Shown piece by piece: positions 21,998-32,557 of a stretch of DNA of 64,000 bases. Positions within the stretch are counted from its first letter, which is position 1, and every line of letters starts with the position of its first letter. The DNA lies in the NCBI GenBank assembly GCA_026873275.1, contig JANTUC010000003.1, forward strand, positions 434,001-498,000, read 5' to 3'. The translations under genes were made by a program, and so were the position numbers. This DNA is from Pseudopithomyces maydicus (lineage: Eukaryota > Ascomycota > Dothideomycetes > Pleosporales > Didymosphaeriaceae). A model generated the notes under the pieces. It was not told where the DNA came from. It was given only the letters and a program-made list of their open reading frames with translations, and did not search any database.

Positions 21998-23316
21998 ATG
22001 TCAACTTTGATATTCTTTTTCATCTCTTTCTCGGCGTTTTTACCGGTCAAGGCTTGGCCACCAACTAAAAGATATACCAACAGCTCGAACCCAGCTGCTC
22101 CGCTCCGCTTCAGCGCCGAAAGTATCTTCCAGCTCAGCATTTTCGAGGATCTACACACCGGAGAAAATGCGTGGGATTCTTGGGGGCCCCAGCAAGATAT
22201 AAATACCATCAAAGTCATCAACAAGGTCCTTGATAAGGAGTCTCCTGGTTTGGTCGTTCTGAATGGTGATCTGATAACCGGCGACAACGCATTTCTCGAG
22301 AATGCGACCGTTTATATCGAGCAGATCATCGGACCAATGCTAGAGAGGAACCTTCCGTGGGCCTCGGCATACGGAAACCATGATCACCAGTACAATCTCT
22401 CATCCGACGCGCTTCTAGCTCACGAGAATCGCTGGCCGAATTCCAGAACCCAAAAGATGGTCCAAGGTTCGGAACTTGATGTCGGTACCTCGAACTATTA
22501 TCTTCCTGTGTACGAGAGCAACTGCACAGTGCCTGAAGATTGTACCCCGGAACTTCTTCTCTGGTTTTTTGACAGCCGAGGTGGTGCTCGATTTCAAGAA
22601 AAGAACGCAAAGGGCGGTCAGATTGGTCTCAAGAATTGGGTCGATACCAAAGTTGTGGAATGGTTCCAACAGACTAACGCCGAACTAGTGAATAAGTTTC
22701 AGAAGACGCTCCCATCCTTCGTATTCGTACATATCCCGACATATGCCTCATTGGCCTTGCAGCGAGCCGGTGTGCATCCGAACTACCAACCAGGCATTAA
22801 CGATGATGTACCAGCATCGCCGCAGTCCCAGGGATGGTGTTCGGATAGTAAAACCAACGATGGGTCCTGTGATTATGGCGGTCAAGACATTCCTTTTATG
22901 CAAGCTATTTCCACCATTCCTGGCATTATTGGGGTCTTCTCTGGACATGATCACGGTGATACATGGTGCTACAAGTGGAATTCGCAACTTCCGGACATGA
23001 CTGTCGCAGGCAATGGTGTCAATCTTTGCTTTGGGCAGCATTCAGGATACGGGGGTACGGAAACTGGGAGCGTGGCGCACGACAGGTTCTCATCACGAAA
23101 TCTCAACTTGACGCATTTGAAGCGGATACATGGATCCGGTTGGAAAGCGGAAATGTCGTCGGCGCTGTGACTTTGAATGCGACATACGGGAACGACTTCT
23201 ACCCAGCGACAAATAACACGAAGACGAGTTGCTCTACCTGTAATTATACTATTGTTACTCCGCAATCCGACACTAAGAATTTTCGACAGGTTGATATACT
23301 GGGCCCAAGGAATTGA
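21998..23316 (+). CDS. Secreted calcineurin-like phosphoesterase (Dcr2/Sia1-like), apparent frame break
   Basis: The start ATG at 21998 gives a signal peptide (MSTLIFFFISFSAFLPVKA). All metallophosphoesterase blocks are present: EDLH (D-x-H), NGDLITGDN (GD), YGNHDHQ (GNHD), VHIPTY, and SGHDHGDTW (GHDH). Order and spacing match fungal Dcr2-like phosphatases. Just after NLCFGQHSGYGG the frame breaks at a run of five G (23051-23055). The literal frame reads 38 further unrelated residues and stops at 23168-23170, while a shifted frame continues with the family-like YGNWERGARQVLI and NATYGNDFYP to a stop at 23314-23316. The end given covers both parts. The metal-binding core lies upstream of the break, so even the truncated form might keep the active site. 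A genuine mutation or a base-calling error are both possible; an intron does not fit because conserved residues abut the break. Confidence 0.82.
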
Positions 23317-23884
23317 AGATAGTGGGAGCTATTGCGTCAACATCCACGTGCGCAACGGCGGAGATTCTATTCTGATTTTTGAATCGCTCCGGATAAAAAG
23401 AAGTAACCTATCCGTAGCTTCTTATGTGTAAGGCGGTTTTTGGGGGGCCTTAGTATACACAAGCAGTAGGCGTTCTTTGCCCAGCAATTTACAAGCGTAC
23501 TCGGCGTTTGCTTGATCGTTATTAAATTACGTCTACAGTGCTTCGCTACACATCGGACCTGCCTCTTTGATCCTACTTATATGCAGACAGGGGTTGCGTT
23601 ATCAGAATGCCCCACCCCATTCATTGGTGTCCTAACGTACCGCAGGGGAGGATTCAGCAGCCTAACCAGATTAATCGACTATCTGCATATGGCGAGTTAA
23701 TACGACGTATAGACTAACTGCAGCCGGCAGCTGTGAATGATTAAATGGTAGTCCAAACATTTCTAGACATTTCACCGCCAGTCGTTTTTTGCAACAGTGA
23801 TAAATCGTCCCATGCTACTCTATTTGTAGCTCCTCGGAATCGCTCAATTCGCTTCACAGTTTGGATATAACAAATCGAGTTGAG
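23317..23884. other. Intergenic region, no gene seen
   Basis: About 570 bases with the promoter of the amino acid transporter. A purine/pyrimidine-mixed AT-rich leader precedes the start codon. No supported open frame. Confidence 0.5.
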
Positions 23885-25799
23885 ATGGCAACCGGCCATG
23901 TATCTGGCGCCATTGTTGGTGGTGTCGCAGACCCGGCTCACCTAGCAGAGACCGATGTTACTGCGCAGCCTCAGATCAACACATACAACGATGAAAGAAT
24001 TACCTTTGAAGAATATCATCACTGGGCAAATCGCTCACGCGAACTGGAAAAGAGTACCGCACCTAGCGAACAGGGACTCTTTGGTCTATTCAAACGAAGT
24101 GACCACAAACAACGAACTGAGGAGCCGGTATCTCATCCTACCGAGAATGTAAATGAGAAAGATGTAGTGGTTGGTCCATCACAAGATTCGACGGCGATGG
24201 ATAGTTCATCTGCTGTCACAGATTCTGAATGGAACAATGCCCGCGGTGCGATGCGCACCGCAACATGGGGTATGTATACGAGATAGAATACGGGTCCTCT
24301 TCGCTAACCAATACATAGGCTCTATATTTTACCTCATCACCACCGACATTCTGGGTCCGTACAACGTACCATGGGCGATTAGTAAAATGGGGTATGGCCC
24401 TGGTTTTGCGCTCTACACAGTCTTCGGTGGACTCGCCTGCTATTCTGGTATTCAGTTATGGCAAATGTTCCTTGGACTAGACTCTAGCCGATACCCTCTG
24501 CGAAACTATGGAGATCTGGCGTTCCGAGTCTTTGGAAATTGGGCGCGATATTTCTTCAACATCTTGCAAACATTCCAATTCTTCCTAATGGTTGCACTGC
24601 TTACTGAGAGCAATGGTCAGGGCCTGGCGCAAATGGCTGCTGGCAAGAAAGGAACCGGATTCCTTTGCTGTAAGTTCAGACCTTGGTCTTGCTCAATGAA
24701 CAGATACTTACTGTCTACATAGTTGTTGTCGCGGAGGCCATTACCGGAATTGCTGGCCTGCTCCTCGGACAAATACGCACGCTTCAACGTCTTGGATGGC
24801 TTGCTAACGTGGCAGTCTGGCTAAACGTCATTGTAATTGTCATGACCATGGTAGTTGTCCACCACTACCCGCCCAACTATGAAGCTGCCGAGATCGCCAA
24901 CAACGTCAAAGAAGGACCCATTATCACGTCAGCAAATTGGCCAGAGGGTCTTGGGCTGAACGACTACATGGGAGGCGTGATGAATTGCGTGTATGCGTAT
25001 GGCGGTGCGATTCTTTTCAACGAGCTTATGGCAGAGATGCGACGACCTATGGATTTCTGGAAGAGTCTAGTCTTAGCGGAAGCGTTCATATATGCGTGCT
25101 ACCTCATCATGGGTATGGTAGTATACAGTGCGCAAGGTCAGTTTACCTACCCCCTCGCATATCAAGGCATTCCGGATAGTGCGTATGCGTGGCAGACGTT
25201 TGGCAATGCGGTAGCATACGCTTCAGGACTCATTGCCATGGCACTTTATGGCAACATTGGTATCAAGGTTATCTACGCCTCGGTTCTGCAGGACATTTTC
25301 AACTTCCCGCCGTTGGATAAAAAAATCGGGAAGATCCTCTGGGCAGTCATTGTCCCCATATATTGGGGACTCGCATTCGTCGTTGCAGCAGCAGTGCCTC
25401 AGATTGCAAACCTGGTTACTCTTGTTGGTGCCTTGTGTATCCTGCAATTTCAATACGTAAGTATATTTTTGTTTCTCTCTTATCCCAAATAAAATTTATT
25501 AACAGACACAGTCATTCCCACCACTTCTCAAAGTCGGTTACAACGTGCAAAAGGATGCTATGTTGCCCGAAGAGACGTTCGACCCCGTCACGGGAGAAGT
25601 CCAGCGCGTTGACCACGGCACAAAGCGCTGGATCCGAGGATATATGAAAAAGCCTCTCTGGAATACCTTCGACATGCTGTACGGTTTTGCCGCGCTGAGT
25701 CTAGCAGGGCTCGGGATTTGGGCGGCAGCAGTCAACATGAAGGCTCAATTTGAGTCGTCAGGCATAACACCGTTCACCTGCAAGAACCCAGCTGGATAA
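23885..25799 (+). CDS. Amino acid transporter (Aa_trans/AAAP superfamily)
   Basis: Exons 23885-24269, 24319-24669, 24723-25456 and 25506-25799 give 587 residues. The first about 120 residues are hydrophilic and probably cytosolic. The membrane core begins at SIFYLITTDILGPYNVPWAI and contains GYGPGFALYTVFGGLACYSG, the FFNILQTFQFFLMVALL span, FVVAEAITGIAGLLLGQIR, and the YAYGGAILFNELMAEMRRP segment typical of fungal members of the AAAP family such as the N. crassa mtr-like permeases. About eleven spans are visible. Likely role: proton-coupled uptake of neutral or aromatic amino acids at the plasma membrane. An upstream in-frame TTG was ignored in favour of this ATG. It is followed on the same strand by an amidotransferase-like gene. 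Confidence 0.9.
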
Positions 25800-26576
25800 G
25801 ATTAAATTGTGAACATATTTTTAGTTAAAGCTAGATCACGGTATCATATATAAAGAGGCTCATACTTGATGAGGATTTCCGTATGGCAGTCATATGTGTA
25901 TCACAACAGAGAAATTGCTAGATTCACAGTTATATGAATAAATGTAGTATGACAATGGACCTCGATACATCTTTTCTGACACATATCATGAGCAATGAAT
26001 CAATACTAGGATTCCTTTGTTGTTATGGTCACGCACAGAAAAACATTATTCTTGGGGGAACTCACATCCGTGTGAAAATAATTGCCTTAGGGCACTTGTC
26101 TCTTTTTCAGTGGCAAAGTTAGCAACTTCTATAAAGAATACTGCGTGAGTCTTCCTAATCGTAGGAAACAGGTTTAGGATCGAATAATTCACTGCAAATG
26201 AATATTGAAAAGTCTTTTGTGGCAGCACACACATGATGTTGGTGTTGTTCAAACAGCACCACTCTTTCGCTGTTTTCTACAAGCCAACATGAATTGTAAA
26301 CGGTCTTCCAAATTGAACTCAACAACAGCTGTAAGTGTTATACCGAGATACACCTTGGCCTAGATAGCTTTCGAAGGCTCATGCCGCCAATATCCGGTTA
26401 TCTATTACCGAATGCTCGTATATCTGAGTAGCAGCCAATCATATTGTGACACTTGCAATCACCACGACACCATCTCTAAATTACATATGTAAGTAAAAGC
26501 GAATCACTATCGCTAGACCCACATGCACCAGCGTATAATCTTATAGGAATGCATGTAACTGCATGTTCCTCAAGGC
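25800..26576. other. Intergenic region, no gene seen
   Basis: About 780 bases, AT-rich, without a supported open frame. Its end is the promoter of the amidotransferase-like gene. Confidence 0.5.
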
Positions 26577-27407
26577 ATGAAATCCATCGCCATGGCTTCC
26601 AGACTTCGAATCGCTATGCTCAACGCCGACACGCCGCTGCCAACCGCCCAGTCAAAATGGAAAACTTACGGCAAAATGTTCGAGGACCTACTTGTGTCGG
26701 TAGGGCTACAATATTGCCCCGATCTCGCGATAGAATGCACCGACTATAATGTTCAGGATTTCGAATATCCTTCATCCTTGGCGGACGTTGATGTCATCCT
26801 CGTCACAGGGTCTGCAGCTGCATCATATGATGCAGTAGAGTGGATCTCCCGTCTAAACGATTACGTACTGGACGTCTACACGAACCATCGCCATGTCAGA
26901 ATGTTTGGCAGTTGCTTTGGCCACCAGTTGATATGCCAGAGTCTTCTGCGAGATTATGGAGTTCGAGTAGAAAAGGACCCCAGAGGCTATGAAATGGGAG
27001 TCAAGGATGTCCAGCTCGAAGACAAGTTTCGCGATGCACTGGCGAACGGGAAAGTGTTTTCGAAAGACATACCAACGTCTTTCCGCGTACAGATGATCCA
27101 CGGAGATCACGTCGTTATACCCGATGTTGAGGTGCTTCCTAGATCGTGGATATTAGTTGGAGCTACTCAACACTGCGCGATACAAGGAATATACGAGCCT
27201 GCTCGTATTCTGACATTCCAGGGACACTTTGAGTTCAATCGCTTCGTCAACACGGAATTAATCGAGCATTTTGGGAAATATTGGGATCCGGAAATGGTAC
27301 GGAACGGGCGGGCTGCAGCGGACGCGGATGATGATGCGCAGTTCGCCGCTGAGCTGGTTCTCCAATTCATGCTCGAGAAGGAAAGGTCACCGAGGACGGT
27401 CTACTAA
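26577..27407 (+). CDS. Class I glutamine amidotransferase-like protein
   Basis: A single exon of 276 residues; a second ATG five codons in (MASRLRIAML) is an equally good start. The GATase1 catalytic triad is complete: nucleophile Cys113 in FGSCFGHQ, and His217 with Glu219 in TFQGHFEF. The oxyanion-type turn VTGSAAASYD precedes it. There is no fused synthetase domain, as in the fungal stand-alone GATase1-like proteins related to yeast YLR126C and to gamma-glutamyl hydrolases acting on small gamma-glutamyl compounds. The partner or substrate is unknown. The next gene on the same strand is a 2OG/Fe(II) oxygenase about 280 bases downstream. Confidence 0.88.
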   Translation: MKSIAMASRLRIAMLNADTPLPTAQSKWKTYGKMFEDLLVSVGLQYCPDLAIECTDYNVQDFEYPSSLADVDVILVTGSAAASYDAVEWISRLNDYVLDVYTNHRHVRMFGSCFGHQLICQSLLRDYGVRVEKDPRGYEMGVKDVQLEDKFRDALANGKVFSKDIPTSFRVQMIHGDHVVIPDVEVLPRSWILVGATQHCAIQGIYEPARILTFQGHFEFNRFVNTELIEHFGKYWDPEMVRNGRAAADADDDAQFAAELVLQFMLEKERSPRTVY

Positions 27408-27688
27408 CCCCGCCACTTAAATGAGGGTCTCGTCCACTTTTGCATAGGTTCGCCACGAATCATGGCCTCTACCAAAGTTGTGGGAACGCTATTCTTTCAA
27501 GACGTAGCTATGGTTGGCTACACCTGGGCATTTGGGTCTTTCGTCAGCAGCACACGACCTCCTTCCCAAAACAGACGAGACTTCCGGGATATACAATATT
27601 AACATATCATCCTCTTCTGTGTTCGAGGGAAGTTTTTATTTACATTCTGATATTCAAAATCCAATCTCCAAGTAATTTTCATCGCATC

Positions 27689-28842
27689 ATGTCAACAAAT
27701 TTCTCTTCTCTTCCTGTTGTCGATGTTGGCGCCCTCAGAGATCCAAACGCTCCACCTGAAGACACTGCTCAGTTGAGCCAAACGTTGCACGATGTCTTCG
27801 CAACCACAGGCTTTGCTTATCTCACCAACGTACCTTTGAGTTTCGACCATGAAGAGATCTTTGAACTTTCCCGTGATTTCTTTGCTCTGCCGCTGGACCA
27901 GAAGATGAAACTTGCGAAGAAATCATTCCGGTCAATTAACACTAACACCTATAGAGGGTGCGTTCGCAAAATATTTACTGAATGTATGGTATTAACCGTA
28001 TCAGTTATTTTCCTACTCAGCCGCACCTTGCTTCAGACAATCTCAAAGAGGGTATGGAACCCCCAATACAGTAGAAGTTGCATGCACCCATATGAGAACT
28101 CAGACTGAAAACGACAGGTTTCGAAATCGGAAATCCTACAGTAGATCACAAAGCATCAAGGCAAACGGAGGCAAAGAAGATCAACCTCACAGAGCCAAAT
28201 GTCTGGCCAGGCGTTGAGCACTTTCCCAAACAAGAACGGCTCGAAGAGATGTATACGGAGCTGCAGAATTTTGCGTCCAAGTTACTATCTTTGCTCGCTG
28301 TATCACTAGGAAAAGATGCAAATTTCGTTTCCTCGTGGCTGGAGGACTCTCTCAGCACACTGCGTCTTTTGCACTACCCTCCTGTCGCACAAGCTGAGCA
28401 AGGACAATCCATGCAGCAAAAAGCCGGTGTGCGACTCAGCTGCACACCTCACACGGATAGCGGAATACTCACACTGCTACATCAAGATGCTACAGGAGGG
28501 CTAGAAGTTCTCAACGCGGCAGGAGAATGGATTCCAGCGCCATATATTGCTGGCTCTATCGTGGTCAATATCGGAGACTTGATGGCTCGTGTTTCGGGAT
28601 CACGATTCAAGGCCACCATGCATCGCGTGCGTGCTCCGTTCACGGATCCCGACGCACAAGGCGCCAAGTTTGGTCGCTTCAGCATCCCGTTCTTCTTTGA
28701 GCCTGGCGAAGCTTGCGTGGTTTCTGTGGAAGGAGATCAAGAGAAGGTGGTGTATGGCGACTATGTTCGCAAGAAGATGAGCACATTCGTTGAGTTTCAG
28801 GAGGATAGTGGATACGATACTGGTGCAACGGAGGAAATGTAA
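27689..28842 (+). CDS. 2-oxoglutarate/Fe(II)-dependent dioxygenase (isopenicillin-N-synthase-like)
   Basis: Exons 27689-27957, 28005-28051 and 28118-28842 give 346 residues. An N-terminal DIOX_N segment (LPVVDVGAL, then DVFATTGFAYL) is followed by the catalytic jelly roll with His217-x-Asp219 in TPHTDSG, distal His274 in ATMHRV, and Arg292-x-Ser294 in GRFSIPF for 2-oxoglutarate. All iron and cosubstrate ligands are intact. Such enzymes hydroxylate, desaturate or cyclise small molecules. Substrate not predictable. Neighbours are an amidotransferase-like protein upstream and a siderophore-type transporter downstream, all on the plus strand. Confidence 0.9.
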
Positions 28843-29214
28843 CGAGCGATTTCGGCGGATGTAAGTATGTGATGTTGCATAAAGCTGCTGCTCGTATTCG
28901 ACCGGCCCGTGCACAATGCTGCTCCAACCTGATCCACTCCATCAGATGATCCATGTGATATCCCGTCTTTATCGATGTTTGGCAATGTCACTGCTACTTC
29001 TCTGGATTCACGAACTTTCCACGCCTTTGAAATCTTTTGCGAAGGCCTGGCAGTACTAGACCAGTCAGAACGTACGGCCAAGTGGAAAAGGGAACCCGGC
29101 GGCATCGGCCTTTCCGACAGCGCCAATGCAACCCACCGCAAGGGGTTAGGTATGCCATGATGCACTCCGCACTAGTGGCGCAAAGGAACTCGCTGTCGTT
29201 CGATCAGGAATCTC

Positions 29215-29223
29215 ATCTGATAG
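29215..29223 (+). promoter_or_regulatory. GATA-type motif ATCTGATAG (iron-repressor-like)
   Basis: Matches eight of nine positions of the ATCWGATAA site bound by fungal iron-responsive GATA repressors (SreA/Sre/Urbs1/Fep1 type). It lies about 350 bases upstream of a siderophore-type transporter, a usual target of these repressors. Such a short motif also occurs by chance. Confidence 0.4.
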
Positions 29224-29471
29224 CATGATGATCAGATTGCAAGCCTCTGGAGCCCAGATGTGGTCGCTTGGACCCTCACGCGGTCAGCGTCGCCCGGCTC
29301 GAGAAGCTCGAAAAATTCTGCCATGATCCAAGACTATAGCGCGCATCGGACTTCGCTTTAGGCCTCGAGCCGTCTTGGAAGAGGTGGTTTGCTCGGTAGA
29401 GAGCCAACCAAGGCGATGCCGACCAGGTCCGCGGCTGCCTGCAGGGTCAGTGCCCTTGGCAGTCCCAGATC

Positions 29472-29481
29472 TTATCTTATC
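29472..29481 (-). promoter_or_regulatory. Tandem GATA motifs
   Basis: ttatcttatc reads GATAAGATAA on the minus strand, two adjacent GATA cores about 90 bases before the transporter start and next to a TATA-like sequence. Compatible with GATA-factor binding (iron or nitrogen control). Confidence 0.4.
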
Positions 29482-29570
29482 AATCATATAAAGTACTGAT
29501 CCGCCCGCCAACCCTGCATCGTTCATCAATTGCATCCTGGAGCGTGGGACGCGATCCACTGTCTTGCAGC

Positions 29571-31542
29571 ATGTCGGAGGAATACATCCCTACCGGTAAA
29601 GACCGCACTCTGGTACAGCACCCTCCTGAATACGAGGATGGGAGAGCTACACCCATCATTGGGAGCAAGTCGCCCGGTGTGGCGCGCATTGAGGCACTGA
29701 GCAAGCAGATCACGACTGGGAATAGAATTGCCATCTTCATTGGTGTGTTCTTGATTGCTTATGCCTACGGTCTGGTGAGTTTCTGCCCCTTCCATTAGAG
29801 ATGCTCTGCTCATTCACCGCTATAGGACGGCACACTACGATATGCCTACCAGCCAACAGCGACCTCGAACTTCGGAGACCATTCACTGCTCTCTACCATC
29901 AATGTTGTGAAAGCAGTCGTCGCTGCCGCTGCCCAGGTAGGATTCTCAACAATTCTGCTACAAGCTTGAACTAACTTTCCTAGCCTACCGCCGCAAAAAT
30001 CGCTGACGTATTTGGTCGTGTCGAGCTCATCATCGTATCGATATTTTTCTATGTGTTGGGTGCGTCTAAATAAGCGGATGAATTGGCAGTCGCTGACCCA
30101 TACTGCAGGTACTATCATCGAAGCAGCTTCCACAAATGTTCAAGGCTTCGCTGCTGGCGCCTTCCTTTACCAGGTCGGATACACATCGTTGCTCCTCTTG
30201 GTCGAAGTCATTATCGCTGATACGACGTCTCTTCGATCCCGTCTTTTCTTCTCCTATGTTCCCGCTACACCCTTCATCATCAACACCTGGGTGTCGGGAG
30301 ATGTTGGCGCTGCGACTCTCGCCAATGCAGGTTGGCGTTGGGGTATTGGCATGTGGTGCATCATTTTCCCAGTTGCGTCTCTACCCCTTATCCTCTCCCT
30401 AATGTGGGTTGGACACAAGGCCAAAAAGTCCGGAGCCCTGGAGGAATACAAGACTCCCTACCAGATGTATGGCCCTAGGAAAATTCTCGTGGCTCTGTTC
30501 TGGCAACTAGACGTCATTGGCATCATCCTGTTGATCGCCGTATTTGGTCTCATCCTCGTACCATTCACTCTCGCAGGTGGTGAAAGTACGGCGTGGGGAC
30601 AAGGACACATTATCGCGCCATTGGTCATTGGAATTGTATGCATTCCGGTATGGATCATGTGGGAGAAGCGCGCACCGCACCCAATGGTGCCTTTCCATCT
30701 TTTGAAAGATCGCGCCGTCTGGGGCGCTTTGGGAATCGCAACCTTCCTCAATTTTGCTTGGACCTGCCAGGGCGACTACCTGTACTCGGTACTGCTTGTC
30801 GGATTCAACGAGACCCCGAAGTCGGCCCTTCGTATCACCTCGTTGTACAGTTTCGCGTCGGTCATTACCGGTGTACTACTGGGTCTCGTCGTATTTAAAG
30901 TTCGCAGGCTGAAGCCGTTCATCCTTTTTGGAACTTGCCTTTTCATGGTGGCCTTTGGTTTGCTCATTCACTACCGAGGTGGTGTTTCAGGTACTTCACA
31001 CAACGGCCTTATTGGCGCGCAAGTTCTTCTGGGTATTGCTGGCGGGTTCTTCCCTTACCCGGCCCAAGCGAGTATCCAAGCGGCCACCAAGCATGAGCAT
31101 GTTGCCGTTATTACTGGTATCTACTTGGCTTCTTACAACATTGGCTCAGCACTAGGAAACACTGTCTCCGGTGCCATTTGGACGCAAGGTATGTTGTTGA
31201 TTTCTTCTTTAAGTTTTGATCTTGCTAACAAGAACAGTCGTACCTGGCGAGTTGAGCAAAAGTATCGCAAACCAGACCGAAGCTGCGATGTGGTACTCTG
31301 GCCCACTCGGTTTGATCGACACACACCCTCCAGGAGACCCAAATCGCGATGCTACGATTGAAGTGTACAAACATGTGCAGCGACTGCTCTGTATCACTGG
31401 AATTGGGCTATCGGCTGTCTTGATCTTTTTCGCTTGCGTGATCAGGAACCCAAGGTTGACCGACGAGCAAAGTTTGCCAGATGCAGAAGAAGGAAATTCG
31501 GAAAATGAGACTGGAATGAAGTGGGCATTTTGGAAGCGTTAG
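29571..31542 (+). CDS. MFS siderophore-iron transporter (Sit/Mir/Arn-like)
   Basis: Five exons (29571-29774, 29826-29936, 29984-30059, 30109-31188, 31238-31542) give 591 residues. The N-terminal tail leads into IAIFIGVFLIAYAYGLDGTLRY, then PTAAKIADVFGR (the DxxGR loop of MFS), YVLGTIIEAAS, and DVGAATLANAGWRWGIGMWCII, which are the usual landmarks of fungal siderophore transporters. A later HPMVPFHLLKDRAVW and the late VPGELSK segment also fit. About 14 spans are expected. Likely function: proton-coupled uptake of ferric siderophores at the plasma membrane; the exact siderophore cannot be read from sequence. GATA motifs in the promoter fit iron repression. Confidence 0.9.
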
Positions 31543-31909
31543 ATATCCTACTTTACGATGTCATGCATTTGGTTGTTGTTGAAAAGTACAGACAAGTGAG
31601 AGGAATTCTTGCTCCAAATAATGTAATTCACGGGTAAAAAGTAATGAGCATAATAATTCACGGATCGGAAAGACCTTGGTTTAGCAGAACATATTGAATC
31701 TTTGTGAACGTTGCTGATCTTCGAGGAATTTAATAAGGAATATTCCGTCACACTGGTAGTCATTTGCACGCGGAAAAGTCTGCTTCGATCATTCCATTCG
31801 GTACTGATGCGTATCCAAAAGGTATTAAGCCTTAATTATCATTACAAGTAATAGCGTACCCTGTGCAGGGATTCATAAAGTTTTCGGGTATCAAAGGACC
31901 CAGATATCT
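31543..31909. other. Convergent 3' intergenic region
   Basis: About 370 AT-rich bases between two convergent genes; expected to contain both poly(A) regions. No gene seen. Confidence 0.5.
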
Positions 31910-32557
31910 CTAGTATGGGACGATCTTCAAGAATCCTTCCCACGTGGGTTCGTATCCTGCCGTCGGTGGAACAGTCTCATCAACGGGCAAACCCAAGAGA
32001 AATGCATTCAGCCAAGGCGATCCCGCCTTTCCATCAGTCCCACAAGTACCCTCCATGTAGGTAAATCCCCACTTTGTCTGGTTCAGAGCACCCAGATACA
32101 CGCCATCCAACCTCTTTCCATCCTCTCCCTCGAGATAGTAAATCTCCGGCTCGTATGTCTTCTCAGCAGGAGCATCGATAAGCAGATGAGCATTTCGCAT
32201 ATCCCGGGAGATGGTGATATTCTGGGACAGAGACGGGCCAATGCGAGCGATTCCGTCGCTGCAGCGGAAATACGATTTTGCCACTCTGCGGGTCGCAACG
32301 AAGCTTGCACCCAAGAGGTCGCGGGATCCTAGGCCCCAGGATATCTTTTGCTGTTGGAGAGGCAGACCGTTGATGGTTTCGTCGTCGACGTTGGCGGGGA
32401 CGAACATGATGGAGCCTGTGGTATCAACTCCTGGACCGGCGTTGATCCATGAAGGCCAGTTGGTACATGTGCCGGGCCATCGCACGGGGATAGGTGTGAC
32501 AGAGGGGAGGGCTGCAGAGGCAGAGGCCAGAAGGGATGTGACGGTGAGGTACTTCAT
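31910..32557 (-). CDS. Small secreted protein, unrecognised
   Basis: A single exon of 215 residues with a clear signal peptide (MKYLTVTSLLASASAALP). The mature part has three Cys, aromatic-rich WPGTCTNWPSWIN near its start, two N-glycosylation sequons (NITI and NQTK) and no membrane span. I do not recognise a domain. Secreted ascomycete proteins of this size are often wall-associated or effector candidates, but nothing here shows a function. Confidence 0.78.
   Translation of the reverse strand: MKYLTVTSLLASASAALPSVTPIPVRWPGTCTNWPSWINAGPGVDTTGSIMFVPANVDDETINGLPLQQQKISWGLGSRDLLGASFVATRRVAKSYFRCSDGIARIGPSLSQNITISRDMRNAHLLIDAPAEKTYEPEIYYLEGEDGKRLDGVYLGALNQTKWGFTYMEGTCGTDGKAGSPWLNAFLLGLPVDETVPPTAGYEPTWEGFLKIVPY

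Larger units (their letters stand above)
28843..29570. other. Promoter region of the siderophore-type transporter
   Basis: About 730 bases without a supported gene. It carries GATA-type motifs listed separately and a TATA-like catataaag (29485-29493) about 80 bases before the start codon. Confidence 0.55.

Noticed and set aside
23051..23170. Short intron to explain the phosphoesterase frame change
   Set aside because: Family-like residues abut the break on both sides, so any intron would delete conserved sequence; no fitting gt-ag pair restores the frame.
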